From contig CALHGK010000005.1 in NCBI GenBank assembly GCA_938030095.1, forward strand, positions 124,001 to 188,000: a DNA stretch of 64,000 bases, given 5' to 3'. Under the pieces are notes generated by a model. It was not told the origin of the DNA. It made no database searches and worked only from the letters and a program-made list of their open reading frames with translations. This document shows positions 1 through 8,480 of the stretch, piece by piece. A program made the position numbers and the translations under genes. Source of the DNA: an uncultured Candidatus Saccharibacteria bacterium. GTDB lineage: Bacteria; Patescibacteriota; Saccharimonadia; Saccharimonadales; Saccharimonadaceae. The first letter of the stretch is position 1. Each line of letters starts with the position of its first letter.

Positions 1-1
1 G

Positions 2-199
2 CGAGCAGCCGAGCTGCGCCGCAGGATAGCGATGACAGCCTGGACGTATAGTGATCTCTGGAAAAATTGCTTTGACATTGCAGATGGTGACCCCGAGATA
101 GGCAAGGCTATCGTGCGTGCTATGGATAGGCTCAAGCAGCAGAATCAGCAGGCAAGAGATAAACTGAGCCAGCTCATTGCTCAGTGTAAGGAGTGCTAA
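2..199 (+). CDS. 3' end of an unrecognised CDS (partial)
   Basis: A reading frame is open from the window edge and ends with TAA at 197-199, giving 65 residues. An internal ATG lies at 32, but the frame stays open to the left of it, so the true start is probably outside the window. The visible tail is helical and polar, with a Lys/Gln-rich segment and two cysteines in the last five residues (CKEC). I recognise no family. It reads towards hrcA and ends about 190 bases before the hrcA CIRCE element. Confidence 0.45.
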   Translation, partial: RAAELRRRIAMTAWTYSDLWKNCFDIADGDPEIGKAIVRAMDRLKQQNQQARDKLSQLIAQCKEC

Positions 200-386
200 T
201 CTTGATAAGTAAAATAGCGAAAAGAAATGGCAGAGTGACAGAGGTAACAGCCACTGCATGTATGTCACCGTCACTCCTGCGATGCGATCTTGACGGCCAA
301 GGAGCGGAGGGATAAATCGTTGTGATACGTCTCGCTAGCAGACGAGGCTTAGCAGCAGGGAATAGGCTACATCTTCCACTAGCTCA

Positions 387-413
387 TTAGCACTCTATTG
401 ACGAGAGTGCCAA
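387..413 (+). promoter_or_regulatory. CIRCE operator of hrcA
   Basis: TTAGCACTC, nine spacer bases, GAGTGCCAA. This matches the classical CIRCE consensus TTAGCACTC-N9-GAGTGCTAA at 17 of 18 half-site positions. It is the binding site of the HrcA repressor encoded immediately downstream, so the gene is predicted to autoregulate. Confidence 0.95.
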
Positions 414-427
414 ACCTACGCTATAAT
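398..427 (+). promoter_or_regulatory. Sigma70-type promoter of hrcA, leaderless
   Basis: TTGACG (398-403) lies inside the CIRCE spacer and TATAAT is at 422-427, an 18-base spacing. The hrcA ATG starts at 434, only six bases past the -10, so transcription should begin on or next to the start codon. Bound HrcA would cover the -35 element. Confidence 0.85.
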
Positions 428-433
428 GCGGCT

Positions 434-1144
434 ATGACCGAACGGCAACAAGCGATTCTTTCTGCCATCATCGAGCAATACGCTGAGATCGCTGCCCCTG
501 TGGGGAGCGTGACGCTAGCGAAGCTATTTGGTGTGTCTAGTGCAACCATCCGGAGCGAGATGGCCAAGCTCGAGGAGATGGGTTTCGTCAAGGCGCCGCA
601 CACCAGTGCTGGGCGTATCCCCACCAGCAAGGGCTACCGCTTCTACGTCAATGGCATCACTAATGCCCAGATGAGCGAGCTCCCCAGTGGGATCGATCGC
701 AGCACCAAGGCTATCGAAGCGCACGTCAACTCACATCTCGATGCAGCCGATCGAGCCATTCGCAGTGCGGTGGATAGCCTCGTAGAGCTCACGGGCAACT
801 TGGGCTTTGCTACCATCGGCAGTGAGCTCTATATGAATGGTATTAGCCGGCTCTTTAGCCAGCCAGAATTTCTTGAGGGTAAGCATGTCCAATCGGTCGC
901 ACATTTGATTGACAATATCGAGCCGTGGCTGCGCGAAGCTCGGCCCAATGAGCCACTTAATGTCTATATTGGTAGCGAGAACCCCATCGGCAAGAGCAGT
1001 GACGCAACGCTCATCATTAGCAAATTTCGCTCGCCCTATAGCGACCGCAGCTACATTGGTGTGATTGGCCCCATGCGCCAGCACTACCGCCGTACCATCG
1101 AGCTTGTCAAGCGCACTGGGGTGATGCTGGAGGAGATATTATGA
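434..1144 (+). CDS. hrcA: Heat-inducible transcription repressor HrcA, short form
   Basis: Represses class I heat-shock genes by binding CIRCE. The N-terminus is a typical HrcA winged helix (about residues 1-70), with motifs such as VSSATIRSEMAKLEEMGF and HTSAGRIPTSKGYRFYV. The protein is about 236 aa against roughly 340 for the usual family member, so much of the middle regulatory and dimerisation region is reduced. I chose the ATG at 434 because it sits six bases after a perfect TATAAT; the upstream ATG-like start at 398 lies inside the promoter. The C-terminal FRSPYSDRSYIGVIGPMR matches the conserved HrcA tail. It heads the chaperone block with grpE and dnaK. Confidence 0.93.
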   Translation: MTERQQAILSAIIEQYAEIAAPVGSVTLAKLFGVSSATIRSEMAKLEEMGFVKAPHTSAGRIPTSKGYRFYVNGITNAQMSELPSGIDRSTKAIEAHVNSHLDAADRAIRSAVDSLVELTGNLGFATIGSELYMNGISRLFSQPEFLEGKHVQSVAHLIDNIEPWLREARPNEPLNVYIGSENPIGKSSDATLIISKFRSPYSDRSYIGVIGPMRQHYRRTIELVKRTGVMLEEIL

Positions 1145-1178
1145 TAACACGACCACTGTTATTTGTGCTGCAGCCATG

Positions 1179-1220
1179 CTATACTATGAAGGATAATGAC
1201 GACTGAGCAGCCTGCTCAGT
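1179..1220 (+). promoter_or_regulatory. grpE promoter and palindrome in its leader
   Basis: TATACT at 1179-1184 is a good -10. Downstream, ACTGAGCAG and CTGCTCAGT form a perfect 9-bp inverted repeat around one base (1202-1220), falling in the predicted 5' leader. It has the shape of an operator or a small hairpin, and is not a CIRCE. The leader continues to an AGGAGG site at 1243-1248. Confidence 0.55.
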
Positions 1221-1258
1221 ACCACAGGCAACACCACTAGGCAGGAGGAATGATATCG

Positions 1259-1735
1259 ATGACAAAACACAAGAAAGCGCCAGATACGGCCGAGCTCGAG
1301 CAGCAGATTGGCGAGCTGACGCAGGATTTGCAGCGCACTCGGGCAGACTTTGAGAATTATCGCAAGCGCGTTGACGCAGAGAAGGCCCAGGCTAAGGCAG
1401 CGGGCACTCAGCAGGCGATTCGCAAGCTCCTGCCTGTGATTGATACGATCGAGCGCGCCACTGCCAACGTCCCTAAGAAGCTCCAGAACGACACCTGGGC
1501 GAGTGGGGTGGTGGCAATGTCGAAGAAGCTCGATGGCTTGATGGCAGAGTTTAAGCTTGAGCCGATCGTAGTTGAGCTTGGCACGACCGAGTTTGATCCA
1601 GACCTCCACGAGGCCGTCTCGATGGACGACGAGGGTGGTGACAAAGAAATTATTAGCGAAGAGCTGCAGCGCGGCTATAAGCTTGATGGTCACGTCCTGC
1701 GTCATGCTATGGTGCGGGTCAGCCGGCAGCCGTAG
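1259..1735 (+). CDS. grpE: Nucleotide exchange factor GrpE
   Basis: Co-chaperone that releases ADP from DnaK. The 158 residues show the GrpE plan: an N-terminal acidic and basic coiled coil (RADFENYRKRVDAEK), then a helical bundle and the C-terminal beta domain with FDPDLHEAVS and the end ...DGHVLRHAMVRVSRQP. It is shorter than E. coli GrpE mainly at the N-terminus. The ATG at 1259 is preferred over that at 1250, because AGGAGG (1243-1248) is ten bases from 1259 but only one from 1250. It lies between hrcA and dnaK, whose promoters carry CIRCE; no CIRCE precedes grpE itself. Confidence 0.95.
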   Translation: MTKHKKAPDTAELEQQIGELTQDLQRTRADFENYRKRVDAEKAQAKAAGTQQAIRKLLPVIDTIERATANVPKKLQNDTWASGVVAMSKKLDGLMAEFKLEPIVVELGTTEFDPDLHEAVSMDDEGGDKEIISEELQRGYKLDGHVLRHAMVRVSRQP

Positions 1736-1746
1736 GAGTGAGCGGG

Positions 1747-2547
1747 ATGAGGCGTTGGCTGCTTGCAGGAACACTCATCATTATAGCAACACTTGGTGTT
1801 GGCAGTGCTCATGCTCATGCAACGCCACTGGCTAATCAAGCCGACATTACAGTGGTTAAGCAAGCGAGCACAGCCTACCAAGCCTTCACGCGCGAACTCT
1901 ATGCTTCCCAACCTAAGAAGGATTCCATCGACGAACGGGCCAAGCAGGCTGCGGCAGCCTTTGCAGCAGTGGCGAAGCACTCATTTTCTCCGCAACTTGG
2001 CGATGAATACAGCCGTCATGCGGCAGCAGTGAAGGAAAAATCCTCAGCCGTCAAGACACTTCTTGAGCGTGCTCCACAGGCCTTTGCTAGCAAAGATACG
2101 CAGGCTGCAGCAGTCTATTTGACAGATGTAGAAACAGCAGTGAGTCAGTACGACTCAGCTGTTGGCGTGCTTAATACAACAGTAGACGATGCCAACCAAG
2201 CGACGAATCGCCTCTACTTGCTTATGGTGATTGGTGCTGGACTCGTGGCGGCCCTTGCTGCAGTCTGGGCGCGACGCCAGCATACCCGGACATTTGCTAG
2301 TAAGCGTGTAGTGCGGGCACGCTGGGCGGTGGTTGCAGCAGCGGCAGCACCACTGGTGGGAGCAGTTGCGCTCTATGTGATATTTATCCAAGGGAGTGAC
2401 ACACGGGTTGTGCGCGGCGTGGGCTATGCGGTGCTGACCGGTGGTGTAGCGGTTCTTATCTATGCAGTGATGGCGTATTGGCGTCTCCGGCGAGCTGAGA
2501 CGCTCGCAGCAGCAATTACTGCGGGTGATGAGATCTATCAGTGGTGA
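1747..2547 (+). CDS. Small membrane protein in the chaperone block, unknown function
   Basis: No family recognised. The 266 residues begin with a signal-like segment (RRWLLAGTLIIIATLGVG). An Ala/Gln-rich helical region of about 130 residues follows, probably exported and coiled-coil-like. The C-terminal third has three membrane helices (around residues 155-175, 197-218 and 226-245). The ATG at 1747 has an AGGAG eight bases upstream, overlapping the grpE stop; a GTG at 1738 is the alternative. It starts 12 bases after grpE and is almost certainly cotranscribed with it, placing an envelope protein inside a heat-shock operon. Confidence 0.8.
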   Translation: MRRWLLAGTLIIIATLGVGSAHAHATPLANQADITVVKQASTAYQAFTRELYASQPKKDSIDERAKQAAAAFAAVAKHSFSPQLGDEYSRHAAAVKEKSSAVKTLLERAPQAFASKDTQAAAVYLTDVETAVSQYDSAVGVLNTTVDDANQATNRLYLLMVIGAGLVAALAAVWARRQHTRTFASKRVVRARWAVVAAAAAPLVGAVALYVIFIQGSDTRVVRGVGYAVLTGGVAVLIYAVMAYWRLRRAETLAAAITAGDEIYQW

Positions 2548-2557
2548 GTAAAATCTA

Positions 2558-2584
2558 TTAGCACTCTTGACAGCCGAGTGCTAG
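2558..2584 (+). promoter_or_regulatory. CIRCE operator 1 of dnaK
   Basis: TTAGCACTC, nine spacer bases, GAGTGCTAG. The spacer contains the dnaK -35 hexamer TTGACA (2567-2572), so repressor binding would directly block RNA polymerase. Confidence 0.95.
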
Positions 2585-2595
2585 CTCGCTATACT
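2567..2595 (+). promoter_or_regulatory. dnaK promoter
   Basis: TTGACA (2567-2572) and TATACT (2590-2595) are separated by 17 bases, a near-consensus sigma70 promoter. Predicted initiation near 2602 leaves a leader of about 110 bases that contains the second CIRCE. Confidence 0.9.
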
Positions 2596-2602
2596 AAACC
2601 TA

Positions 2603-2629
2603 TTGGCACTCGCCTCCAAAGAGTGCTAG
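2603..2629 (+). promoter_or_regulatory. CIRCE operator 2 of dnaK
   Basis: TTGGCACTC, nine spacer bases, GAGTGCTAG. One base differs from the consensus in the left arm. It starts at the predicted transcription start, so in RNA it could also form a leader hairpin. Confidence 0.92.
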
Positions 2630-2713
2630 AATAAACAGGATGTTAATAACCGAAACAATAAACTAACAACGTTGCGTCGTTGCCGGCAGGGCAGGCGCAC
2701 TAGGAGGAAACAT

Positions 2714-4639
2714 ATGGGTAAAACTATCGGCATCGACCTCGGTACAACCAACAGTGCCTTTGCATACTTGCTTGCGGGCAAGCCAGAGGTTATTGCCAAT
2801 GCTGAAGGCAATCGCACGACGCCATCAGTGGTAGCAATCAACAAAAAAGGTGAGCGCCTTGTGGGGCAGGTGGCACAACGCCAGCGCGTAACCAACCCTA
2901 AGAACACAATCTATGGCGTCAAGCGCTTGATTGGCCGCAAATTCACCGACAAAGAAGTCCAGAAAGATCTCGACATTATGCCATACGAGATCGTCAAAAA
3001 GGGCAATGCCGTTGCCGTCAAGCTGGGCGATAAGGAATATACACCAGAAGAAGTAAGCGCCATGATTCTGAGCAAGATCAAGGCTGATGCCGAGGCCTTC
3101 TTGGGCGAAAAGGTGACGAAAGCGGTCATTACTGTGCCGGCGTACTTCGATGACTCGCAGCGCCAGGCTACCAAGGATGCTGGTAAGATTGCTGGCCTAG
3201 AAGTCGAGCGCATCATCAATGAGCCAACAGCGGCTGCTCTCGCCTATGGTCTCGATAAGGGCAAAGAAGAGAACATCGTTGTCTTTGACCTTGGTGGTGG
3301 TACCTTTGATGTGTCGGTACTGGAAATCGCTGATGACTTCTTCCAAGTAAAGTCGACCAATGGTGATACCCACCTTGGTGGTGAGGACTTCGACAACGCC
3401 ATCGTTAATTACTTCCTCGACGACTTCAAGGCCAAAGAAGGTATTGATCTGCGCAAAGACAATGCCGCCATGCAGCGCCTCAAGGACGAAGCCGAGAAGG
3501 CAAAGAAGGAGCTCTCGACAGTTACTGAATATGATGTTAATATTCCATTCATCACCGCTGATGCTGACGGGCCAAAGCACTTTGAGATGAGCCTGACACG
3601 AGCCAAGCTTGAGGACTTAGTGAAGGATCTGCTTGACCGCCTCGATGGGCCAGTCGAGAAGGCGCTTAAAGATGCCAAGCTAAGCAAGTCTGACATCAAC
3701 AATATCGTCATGGTTGGCGGTATGACCCGCATGCCAGCAGTGGTCGAGCGGGTGAAGAAACTGTTTGGCAAAGACCCAATGCAAGGCGTTAACCCAGACG
3801 AAGTGGTGGCCGTTGGTGCAGCCATTCAGGGTGGCGTGCTGGCCGGTGATGTCAAGAGTGTGCTGCTGCTAGATGTAACACCGCTAAGCCTCGGCATTGA
3901 GACAATGGGCGGTGTGTCGACCAAGCTAATTGAGCGCAACACCACTGTGCCAACCAGCAAGAGCGAAGTGTTCTCAACTGCAGCAGATAACCAGCCACAG
4001 GTGGAGATCCACGTCTTGCAGGGCGAGCGCGAGTTTGCCAACGACAACAAGAGCCTGGGCCGCTTCGTGCTTGACGGTATTGCACCAGCACCGCGCGGTG
4101 TGCCACAGATTGAGGTGACCTTCAACATTGATGCCAATGGTATCCTCAGTGTCACCGCCAAGGATAAAGGCACGGGCAAAGAGCAGTCGATTACCATCCA
4201 AAACTCTGGCAACATGAGCAAAGAAGATATCGAGAAGGCACAGAAGGAAGCTGAGCTCCACGCCGACGAAGACAAGAAAAAGCGTGAAGTAATTGATGCC
4301 AAGAACCACCTCGAGAATGCCATCTACCGGGCAAAGAAAATGCCCGATGAGTTTAAGGGCAAGATCTCGAGCGACGACAAGAAGACGCTCGAGGATGCCA
4401 TAGCTGAAGCTGAGAAGCATAAGAACGCAGAGGACAAAGACGAGCTTGAGGCTGCTACCAAGGCGCTGGACGACGTGACGATGTCTGTTGGCGCCAAGCT
4501 CTATCAGCAGCAAGCTGAGGACAAAAAAGCCGAAGAAGAGGCTGATGCCAAGGCGAAAGAGACCGACAAGAAGCCTGGCAAAGACGAGCCCGTCGAAGGT
4601 GAAGTTGTCGACGACAAAAGCAGGACAAGAAGTAGTTAG
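2714..4639 (+). CDS. dnaK: Chaperone DnaK (Hsp70)
   Basis: ATP-dependent Hsp70 chaperone, 641 aa, full length. The nucleotide-binding domain has the phosphate loop [12 protein letters not shown] at the start, and [14 protein letters not shown] and [11 protein letters not shown] further on. The substrate domain begins after [17 protein letters not shown], followed by a helical lid and an acidic, Lys-rich tail. One oddity is NSAFAYL where most DnaKs have NSCVA. The ATG at 2714 sits after AGGAGG and starts the canonical [10 protein letters not shown]. Expression is under two CIRCE elements. No dnaJ follows; a terminator and convergent genes do. Confidence 0.98.
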   Translation: MGKTIGIDLGTTNSAFAYLLAGKPEVIANAEGNRTTPSVVAINKKGERLVGQVAQRQRVTNPKNTIYGVKRLIGRKFTDKEVQKDLDIMPYEIVKKGNAVAVKLGDKEYTPEEVSAMILSKIKADAEAFLGEKVTKAVITVPAYFDDSQRQATKDAGKIAGLEVERIINEPTAAALAYGLDKGKEENIVVFDLGGGTFDVSVLEIADDFFQVKSTNGDTHLGGEDFDNAIVNYFLDDFKAKEGIDLRKDNAAMQRLKDEAEKAKKELSTVTEYDVNIPFITADADGPKHFEMSLTRAKLEDLVKDLLDRLDGPVEKALKDAKLSKSDINNIVMVGGMTRMPAVVERVKKLFGKDPMQGVNPDEVVAVGAAIQGGVLAGDVKSVLLLDVTPLSLGIETMGGVSTKLIERNTTVPTSKSEVFSTAADNQPQVEIHVLQGEREFANDNKSLGRFVLDGIAPAPRGVPQIEVTFNIDANGILSVTAKDKGTGKEQSITIQNSGNMSKEDIEKAQKEAELHADEDKKKREVIDAKNHLENAIYRAKKMPDEFKGKISSDDKKTLEDAIAEAEKHKNAEDKDELEAATKALDDVTMSVGAKLYQQQAEDKKAEEEADAKAKETDKKPGKDEPVEGEVVDDKSRTRSS

Positions 4640-4659
4640 CACCTTAACTACGATCAAAT

Positions 4660-4697
4660 AGCAAATGGCCACTCCAAGCGGGTGGCTATTTTGCTTC
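4660..4697 (+). terminator. Terminator after dnaK
   Basis: An imperfect stem of about 13 bp pairs AGCAAATGGCCAC with GTGGCTATTTTGCT around a short loop; the downstream arm is T-rich. It begins about 20 bases after the dnaK stop. Confidence 0.7.
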
Positions 4698-4761
4698 GTG
4701 TAATAATAATCGACTAGACAGTGATAAACCCTCTCAAACAGCCCCAACAAACCTACAAAAA

Positions 4762-4791
4762 CAAGAAGCTCATGTAACATGAGCTTTGTAT
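4762..4791 (-). terminator. Terminator after the FKBP gene
   Basis: AAGCTCATG and CATGAGCTT form a perfect 9-bp stem around TAA (4766-4786). On the minus strand the stem is followed by CTTGTTTTTG, so it fits a rho-independent terminator for the leftward FKBP gene. Confidence 0.7.
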
Positions 4792-4808
4792 TTGCATAAT
4801 GACCTCTG

Positions 4809-5183
4809 TTATTTGATATCCACTAGCTCAATGTCGAACACGAGATCGCTATTGGGTGGGATGTTGGCAGCGGCGCGGACGGAGCCGTAGGCCATGTCGC
4901 TTGGGATGATGAGTCGGCGCATGCCACCAACCTTCATGCCAGGCACGCCCTCTGTCCAGCCACGGATGACTTGGTCGAGGCCAAAGGTAACGGGCCGACC
5001 AAAGTCGTGGCTGCTCTGGAAGATGATGCCATTCTTGCACAGTGCACCAGTATAGTGTGCGGTGATGGTTGCGCCAGCTGGTACCTCGGCACCAGTGCCA
5101 GGGATGATGTCGATGATTTGCAGTGCATCGACCTTGGCGATAGGTGTAAAGTCGGCGAGTTTGGTTCCTTCGTATTGTGTCAT
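4809..5183 (-). CDS. FKBP-type peptidyl-prolyl cis-trans isomerase
   Basis: A 124-aa single FKBP domain that catalyses proline isomerisation in protein folding. Characteristic blocks are present: VPAGATITAHYTG, FDFG-like SSHDFGRPVTFGLDQVI, GWTEGVPGMKVGGMRRLIIP, and the closing DLVFDIELVDI. There is no signal peptide, so it is probably cytosolic. Its ATG overlaps the stop of the upstream nitrilase-like gene (ATGA), indicating translational coupling. A TATAAT six bases before the ATG (5190-5195) inside that upstream gene could also drive it alone. Confidence 0.92.
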   Translation of the reverse strand: MTQYEGTKLADFTPIAKVDALQIIDIIPGTGAEVPAGATITAHYTGALCKNGIIFQSSHDFGRPVTFGLDQVIRGWTEGVPGMKVGGMRRLIIPSDMAYGSVRAAANIPPNSDLVFDIELVDIK

Positions 5184-5983
5184 AGCTCTATTATAGCATT
5201 ATGCGTACTCCGCCGCGCCACGCAGTTGAGCGGCGGGATGGTTGCGCTGGGTGGAATGCGATCGACAACCATGACCTGCTGCAGCTGTGGGTAGCGTGCA
5301 AAGAGATTGCCAAGCGTGTGCATCATGGCGCCGGTATAGCGTTTTTCATCTGGTGCTGCGGCGTAGTGAGCTCCCTCCTCGAGCGGTGTCGCCCAGCAAC
5401 AGCTGGCGTGGATGACACGAGTGTCTTGGGGGAGTTTGGGGTATTGGGGGTATTGCATGCCATAACCCACTAGATCGGCACACACAGCAGATAATGTGCG
5501 GGTGCACCGCTGCTGCAATGTGTTGCTTGCGGTGAATGTCCCCCACTCGGCTGAGCTAAAAATCGTGCGTTTGCGCTCAAGTATGCGGCGTGTACCATTT
5601 TTGATAATAACAAGTGAGTTGTAAATTCCATCTGGGTGGTACTCTGGTGTGCCTACCACAAGCTCCGCTGTGGGCATAGAGGTAGAGAGTTCCTCCAGCT
5701 CGGCGAGGCGATCATTTACTACAGCATCTTGGTCTGGGATTTCAGCCAGCTCCATGTCTGCCGTCGTCATGAGTTCGGGGCTGATGAAGCGATCGGCAGG
5801 GTGATCGGCAGGGTGATCGGCAGCTGCTTGGCGTATCAGACTCATGTACTCGCGCCAGGTATTGGCAGAAACACCAACAGTTGGTGTTTCTGATGATAGT
5901 TGCTCAGGGTAAAACACACTGGTTTGGCGGTACCACTGGATGTCATAATGACGGGCTTGTTCGCGTGGTCGTTTATGATACAT
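5180..5983 (-). CDS. Nitrilase-superfamily (CN hydrolase-like) protein
   Basis: A divergent member of the carbon-nitrogen hydrolase fold, 267 aa. The family triad can be placed: Glu70 in RFISPELMTT, Lys138 in ERKRTIFSSAEW and Cys168 in LSAVCADLVG, each in a context resembling the nitrilase signatures. The region between (VVGTPEYHPDGIYNSLVII) also resembles the family. Substrate is unknown. The residues just before Glu70 are encoded by a short tandem repeat (DHPADHPAD). A TATGAT -10 lies six bases before the ATG. It is coupled to the FKBP gene by a 4-base overlap. Confidence 0.6.
   Translation of the reverse strand: MYHKRPREQARHYDIQWYRQTSVFYPEQLSSETPTVGVSANTWREYMSLIRQAAADHPADHPADRFISPELMTTADMELAEIPDQDAVVNDRLAELEELSTSMPTAELVVGTPEYHPDGIYNSLVIIKNGTRRILERKRTIFSSAEWGTFTASNTLQQRCTRTLSAVCADLVGYGMQYPQYPKLPQDTRVIHASCCWATPLEEGAHYAAAPDEKRYTGAMMHTLGNLFARYPQLQQVMVVDRIPPSATIPPLNCVARRSTHNAIIEL
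5791..5823. repeat. 12-bp tandem repeat inside the nitrilase-like gene
   Basis: The unit GATCGGCAGGGT occurs at 5791-5802 and 5803-5814, with a partial third copy to 5823. It is in frame (4 residues per unit) and encodes the repeated His-Pro-Ala-Asp segment directly upstream of the predicted catalytic glutamate. Confidence 0.9.
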
Positions 5984-6200
5984 GAATATATCATACGATA
6001 TACCGATCTATAGAGCAAACATACGCAAAATATCCCAATAGTATAGAAGAGTTAGTAGGTGTTGATGAGTAAAGCAAGGAATGCGGCAGTTCTGACGGGT
6101 TAGTTTTGGCTAGACTATATATCCGCACATGATGAATTGTGATTAGAGATTAATACCAGGGAAGAGCTAGGCTTTAAGCCTCCACACGGAGTGTTCTTTA

Positions 6201-7748
6201 TTAATACCGCCACTGCGCCATATCACGGTTATAGACGTCGATGATACGCGGCGTTAGCAGGGTAGAGATGCCCGCTGGTGGTAGGCTAGCAGGGCGCTGG
6301 CGCAGGGTGTAGTCGAGCAGTTTGGTATCGGTATAGCTGAGCCCAGGCGGCAGTGGCTGGCTCAGTAGGCTGGCTTTGTCCTTAGTCGAGAGCACAAAGC
6401 CCCACTCGCCAAAGGAAGGCACATTAATGCTAAAGGGTGTGATATGCCGCTGGGGCTGGGCGGATGCGACGGTGCTAGCCACCATTGCGAAGGCGTGTGG
6501 CGAAAAGTACGACGACGTCGCTTGAGTGATCATCACCCCACCGGGGCTGAGGATGCGCGCGGCCTGGCGGTAGAATTGCTGCGAGTAGAGCTTGGCCAGG
6601 CGGTCGTTCGATGGGTCGACCAGGTCGATCAGAATGGCATCATACGCCTGGTGTGTCTTGAAGGCAAATAAAAAGGCGTCCTCGTTGACGACGCGCACTT
6701 TGGGGCTAGTAAGTGAGCGCTGGTTTTGCTCGGCGAGCAGGGGATTCGTGCGTGCCAGCTGCGTCATAGCTGGGTCGATATCCACCAGGGTGATGTGCTC
6801 CACACTGGGGTACTTAAGGATCTCGCGCGCCAGCAGGCCGTCGCCACCACCCATAATCAGCACGTTTTTGGGCTGCTTGACCGCTGTCATCGCCGCACCA
6901 GCCAGCGTTTCGTGGTAGCGGGCTTCGTCTAGGCTAGAGAACTGCAGATTGTTATTTAGATACAACCGCAAATCCTGCTTGTACTTGGTAAGGACGATCT
7001 TTTGGTAAGCCGACTGCTGGTACAGAATCACCGGGTCTTTGTAGGCCTTGGTATCAATACGGTGCTCCAGCCAGCTGGCACCAAAGAATAGCCCCAGCAG
7101 CAGAATGGTTGCTACCACACTGGCGGCCAGGAGCCTGCGCGAGGTCTTCAGCTGCAGCAGAATCAGCACTGCCACGGCGATGTTAAGCGTGGCGATCAAG
7201 TAGGTGCTGCGCATCAGGCCGAGGCTGGGTAGCAAGAAGAGCGGGAAGACCAGCGAGGCCACCAGCGCGCCAAAGTAGTCGATCGCCAGCACTTTGCTAA
7301 GCAGCTCCACCGAAGACGGCCGGCCGTAGCGGGTAAACATCTTCACCAGCAGCGGGATCTCTAGCCCGATCAGCACACCAATCACCAGGCTAATCAGCGC
7401 AAATACCGGCCAGTGCAGCTTGCTCAAGCTAAAGGCGCTGTAGAGCAGTAGCACCGAATTACCACCCACCAGCCCCAGCAGGATTTCATTAACGGCGAAG
7501 CTTGTGGCTGGGTGCCAGCGAATATGCCGCACCAGCAACGACCCCACCCCCATGCCAAAGAGGGTGATGCCAGTTGCCAGGCTAAAGCTCAGGATTGAAT
7601 CGCCCACCAGGTACGAGGCAGCCGTACCCAGGATGAGCTCGTAGATAAGCCCGCCAATTGCCACGAGGAGCGCCGCCGCAAACAGCGCGATATTTTCCTT
7701 GCTGGTGATGCGCTTGGTGCCTGGTGGCGTGACGCGAGTATGTGCCAT
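6201..7748 (-). CDS. Membrane-embedded spermidine synthase-like protein
   Basis: A 515-aa fusion of an N-terminal membrane domain (about seven helices, residues 20-235) with a C-terminal aminopropyltransferase-like Rossmann domain. The SAM or dcSAM loop is VLIMGGGDGLLAREIL, followed by ITLVDIDPAMTQLA and VVNEDAFLF. The usual catalytic DxxDPxGP region reads IDLVDPSNDRLAKLYS, so the donor loop is altered. It is the last gene of a three-gene operon with speD and a DUF4178 protein, suggesting use of decarboxylated SAM at the membrane. The true acceptor is unknown. Confidence 0.88.
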   Translation of the reverse strand: MAHTRVTPPGTKRITSKENIALFAAALLVAIGGLIYELILGTAASYLVGDSILSFSLATGITLFGMGVGSLLVRHIRWHPATSFAVNEILLGLVGGNSVLLLYSAFSLSKLHWPVFALISLVIGVLIGLEIPLLVKMFTRYGRPSSVELLSKVLAIDYFGALVASLVFPLFLLPSLGLMRSTYLIATLNIAVAVLILLQLKTSRRLLAASVVATILLLGLFFGASWLEHRIDTKAYKDPVILYQQSAYQKIVLTKYKQDLRLYLNNNLQFSSLDEARYHETLAGAAMTAVKQPKNVLIMGGGDGLLAREILKYPSVEHITLVDIDPAMTQLARTNPLLAEQNQRSLTSPKVRVVNEDAFLFAFKTHQAYDAILIDLVDPSNDRLAKLYSQQFYRQAARILSPGGVMITQATSSYFSPHAFAMVASTVASAQPQRHITPFSINVPSFGEWGFVLSTKDKASLLSQPLPPGLSYTDTKLLDYTLRQRPASLPPAGISTLLTPRIIDVYNRDMAQWRY

Positions 7749-7775
7749 AGTGTCTGTGTGCCTTTCGCGCCTAGG

Positions 7776-8480
7776 TTACTTGCCTACGCCACCACTGCCG
7801 CCGCCATAGACGCTGCGCCCGTGGTAGGTGCTGCTACCGTGTGAATCATCATGGCCAAAGAACTCATCGTAAATGGCAAAGAGCAGCGCCCCAACAAAGC
7901 TGATGATCATCACCCAGCGCCAAAACAGTGGCCAGTTGCGCGGGCGAATAAGTCGGCCAAATAGTTCCTTTTGCTGCGCGTCGCTGAGCGGTGTTTTGCG
8001 GTAAACGTCATACTCACGTCGGTTGTATTTTTCGACCGTGTAGGTGGTGGTAGCGCCGGTCTCGGCGTCGGTGTAGTGCAGGCTGGCATAGGCCATTGGT
8101 TCACCCTCGAAGACCTGGTAGGCATTCTTGCCGTGGATGGCCATAATGGTGCCTTCGCCAGCCTCAGCAACGGTAATGGTTTGCGCTGTGCCGTCCTCCA
8201 GCGTGATGCTAAACTCATTACCCGCAGCGAGCGTCTCTGGCTCAAGCCGCTGGGCAAACCGCACTGGCTCGTAGAGCGACACAACCTTGCTATCGTGGTC
8301 GTACTCCACCCAGCTATCGTAATTTTCGAGGCCCGTCAGCTCCCATTCTTCCCAGCAAGAGGTTTGCTTGGTCTCGGGGTTGTTTTCTTTAAACAGCAAG
8401 CAACCCACCGCACGGAAGTTGGTTCGCTTGCCGCGTAGGACATCGTTGATTTTGAGGCGAGCTTTGGTGCGTTTGGTCAT
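7776..8480 (-). CDS. DUF4178-like protein with C-terminal membrane anchor
   Basis: 234 aa. The first 180 residues are beta-rich and resemble DUF4178 (SCWEEWELTGLENYDSWVEYD; VYRKTPLSDAQQKELFG). They are followed by one membrane helix (about residues 190-212) and a short Gly/Ser/His-rich tail. Function is unknown; DUF4178 proteins are known to co-occur with SpeD and SpeE-like membrane proteins. The ATG overlaps the speD stop by four bases (ATGA) and the membrane SpeE gene starts 27 bases later, so the three are one operon. Confidence 0.75.
   Translation of the reverse strand: MTKRTKARLKINDVLRGKRTNFRAVGCLLFKENNPETKQTSCWEEWELTGLENYDSWVEYDHDSKVVSLYEPVRFAQRLEPETLAAGNEFSITLEDGTAQTITVAEAGEGTIMAIHGKNAYQVFEGEPMAYASLHYTDAETGATTTYTVEKYNRREYDVYRKTPLSDAQQKELFGRLIRPRNWPLFWRWVMIISFVGALLFAIYDEFFGHDDSHGSSTYHGRSVYGGGSGGVGK

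Noticed and set aside
5988..6003. Third copy of the murA/murB operator at the nitrilase-like gene
   Set aside because: Only TATATC-N4-GATATA is present; spacing and half-sites differ from the 8-4-8 element.
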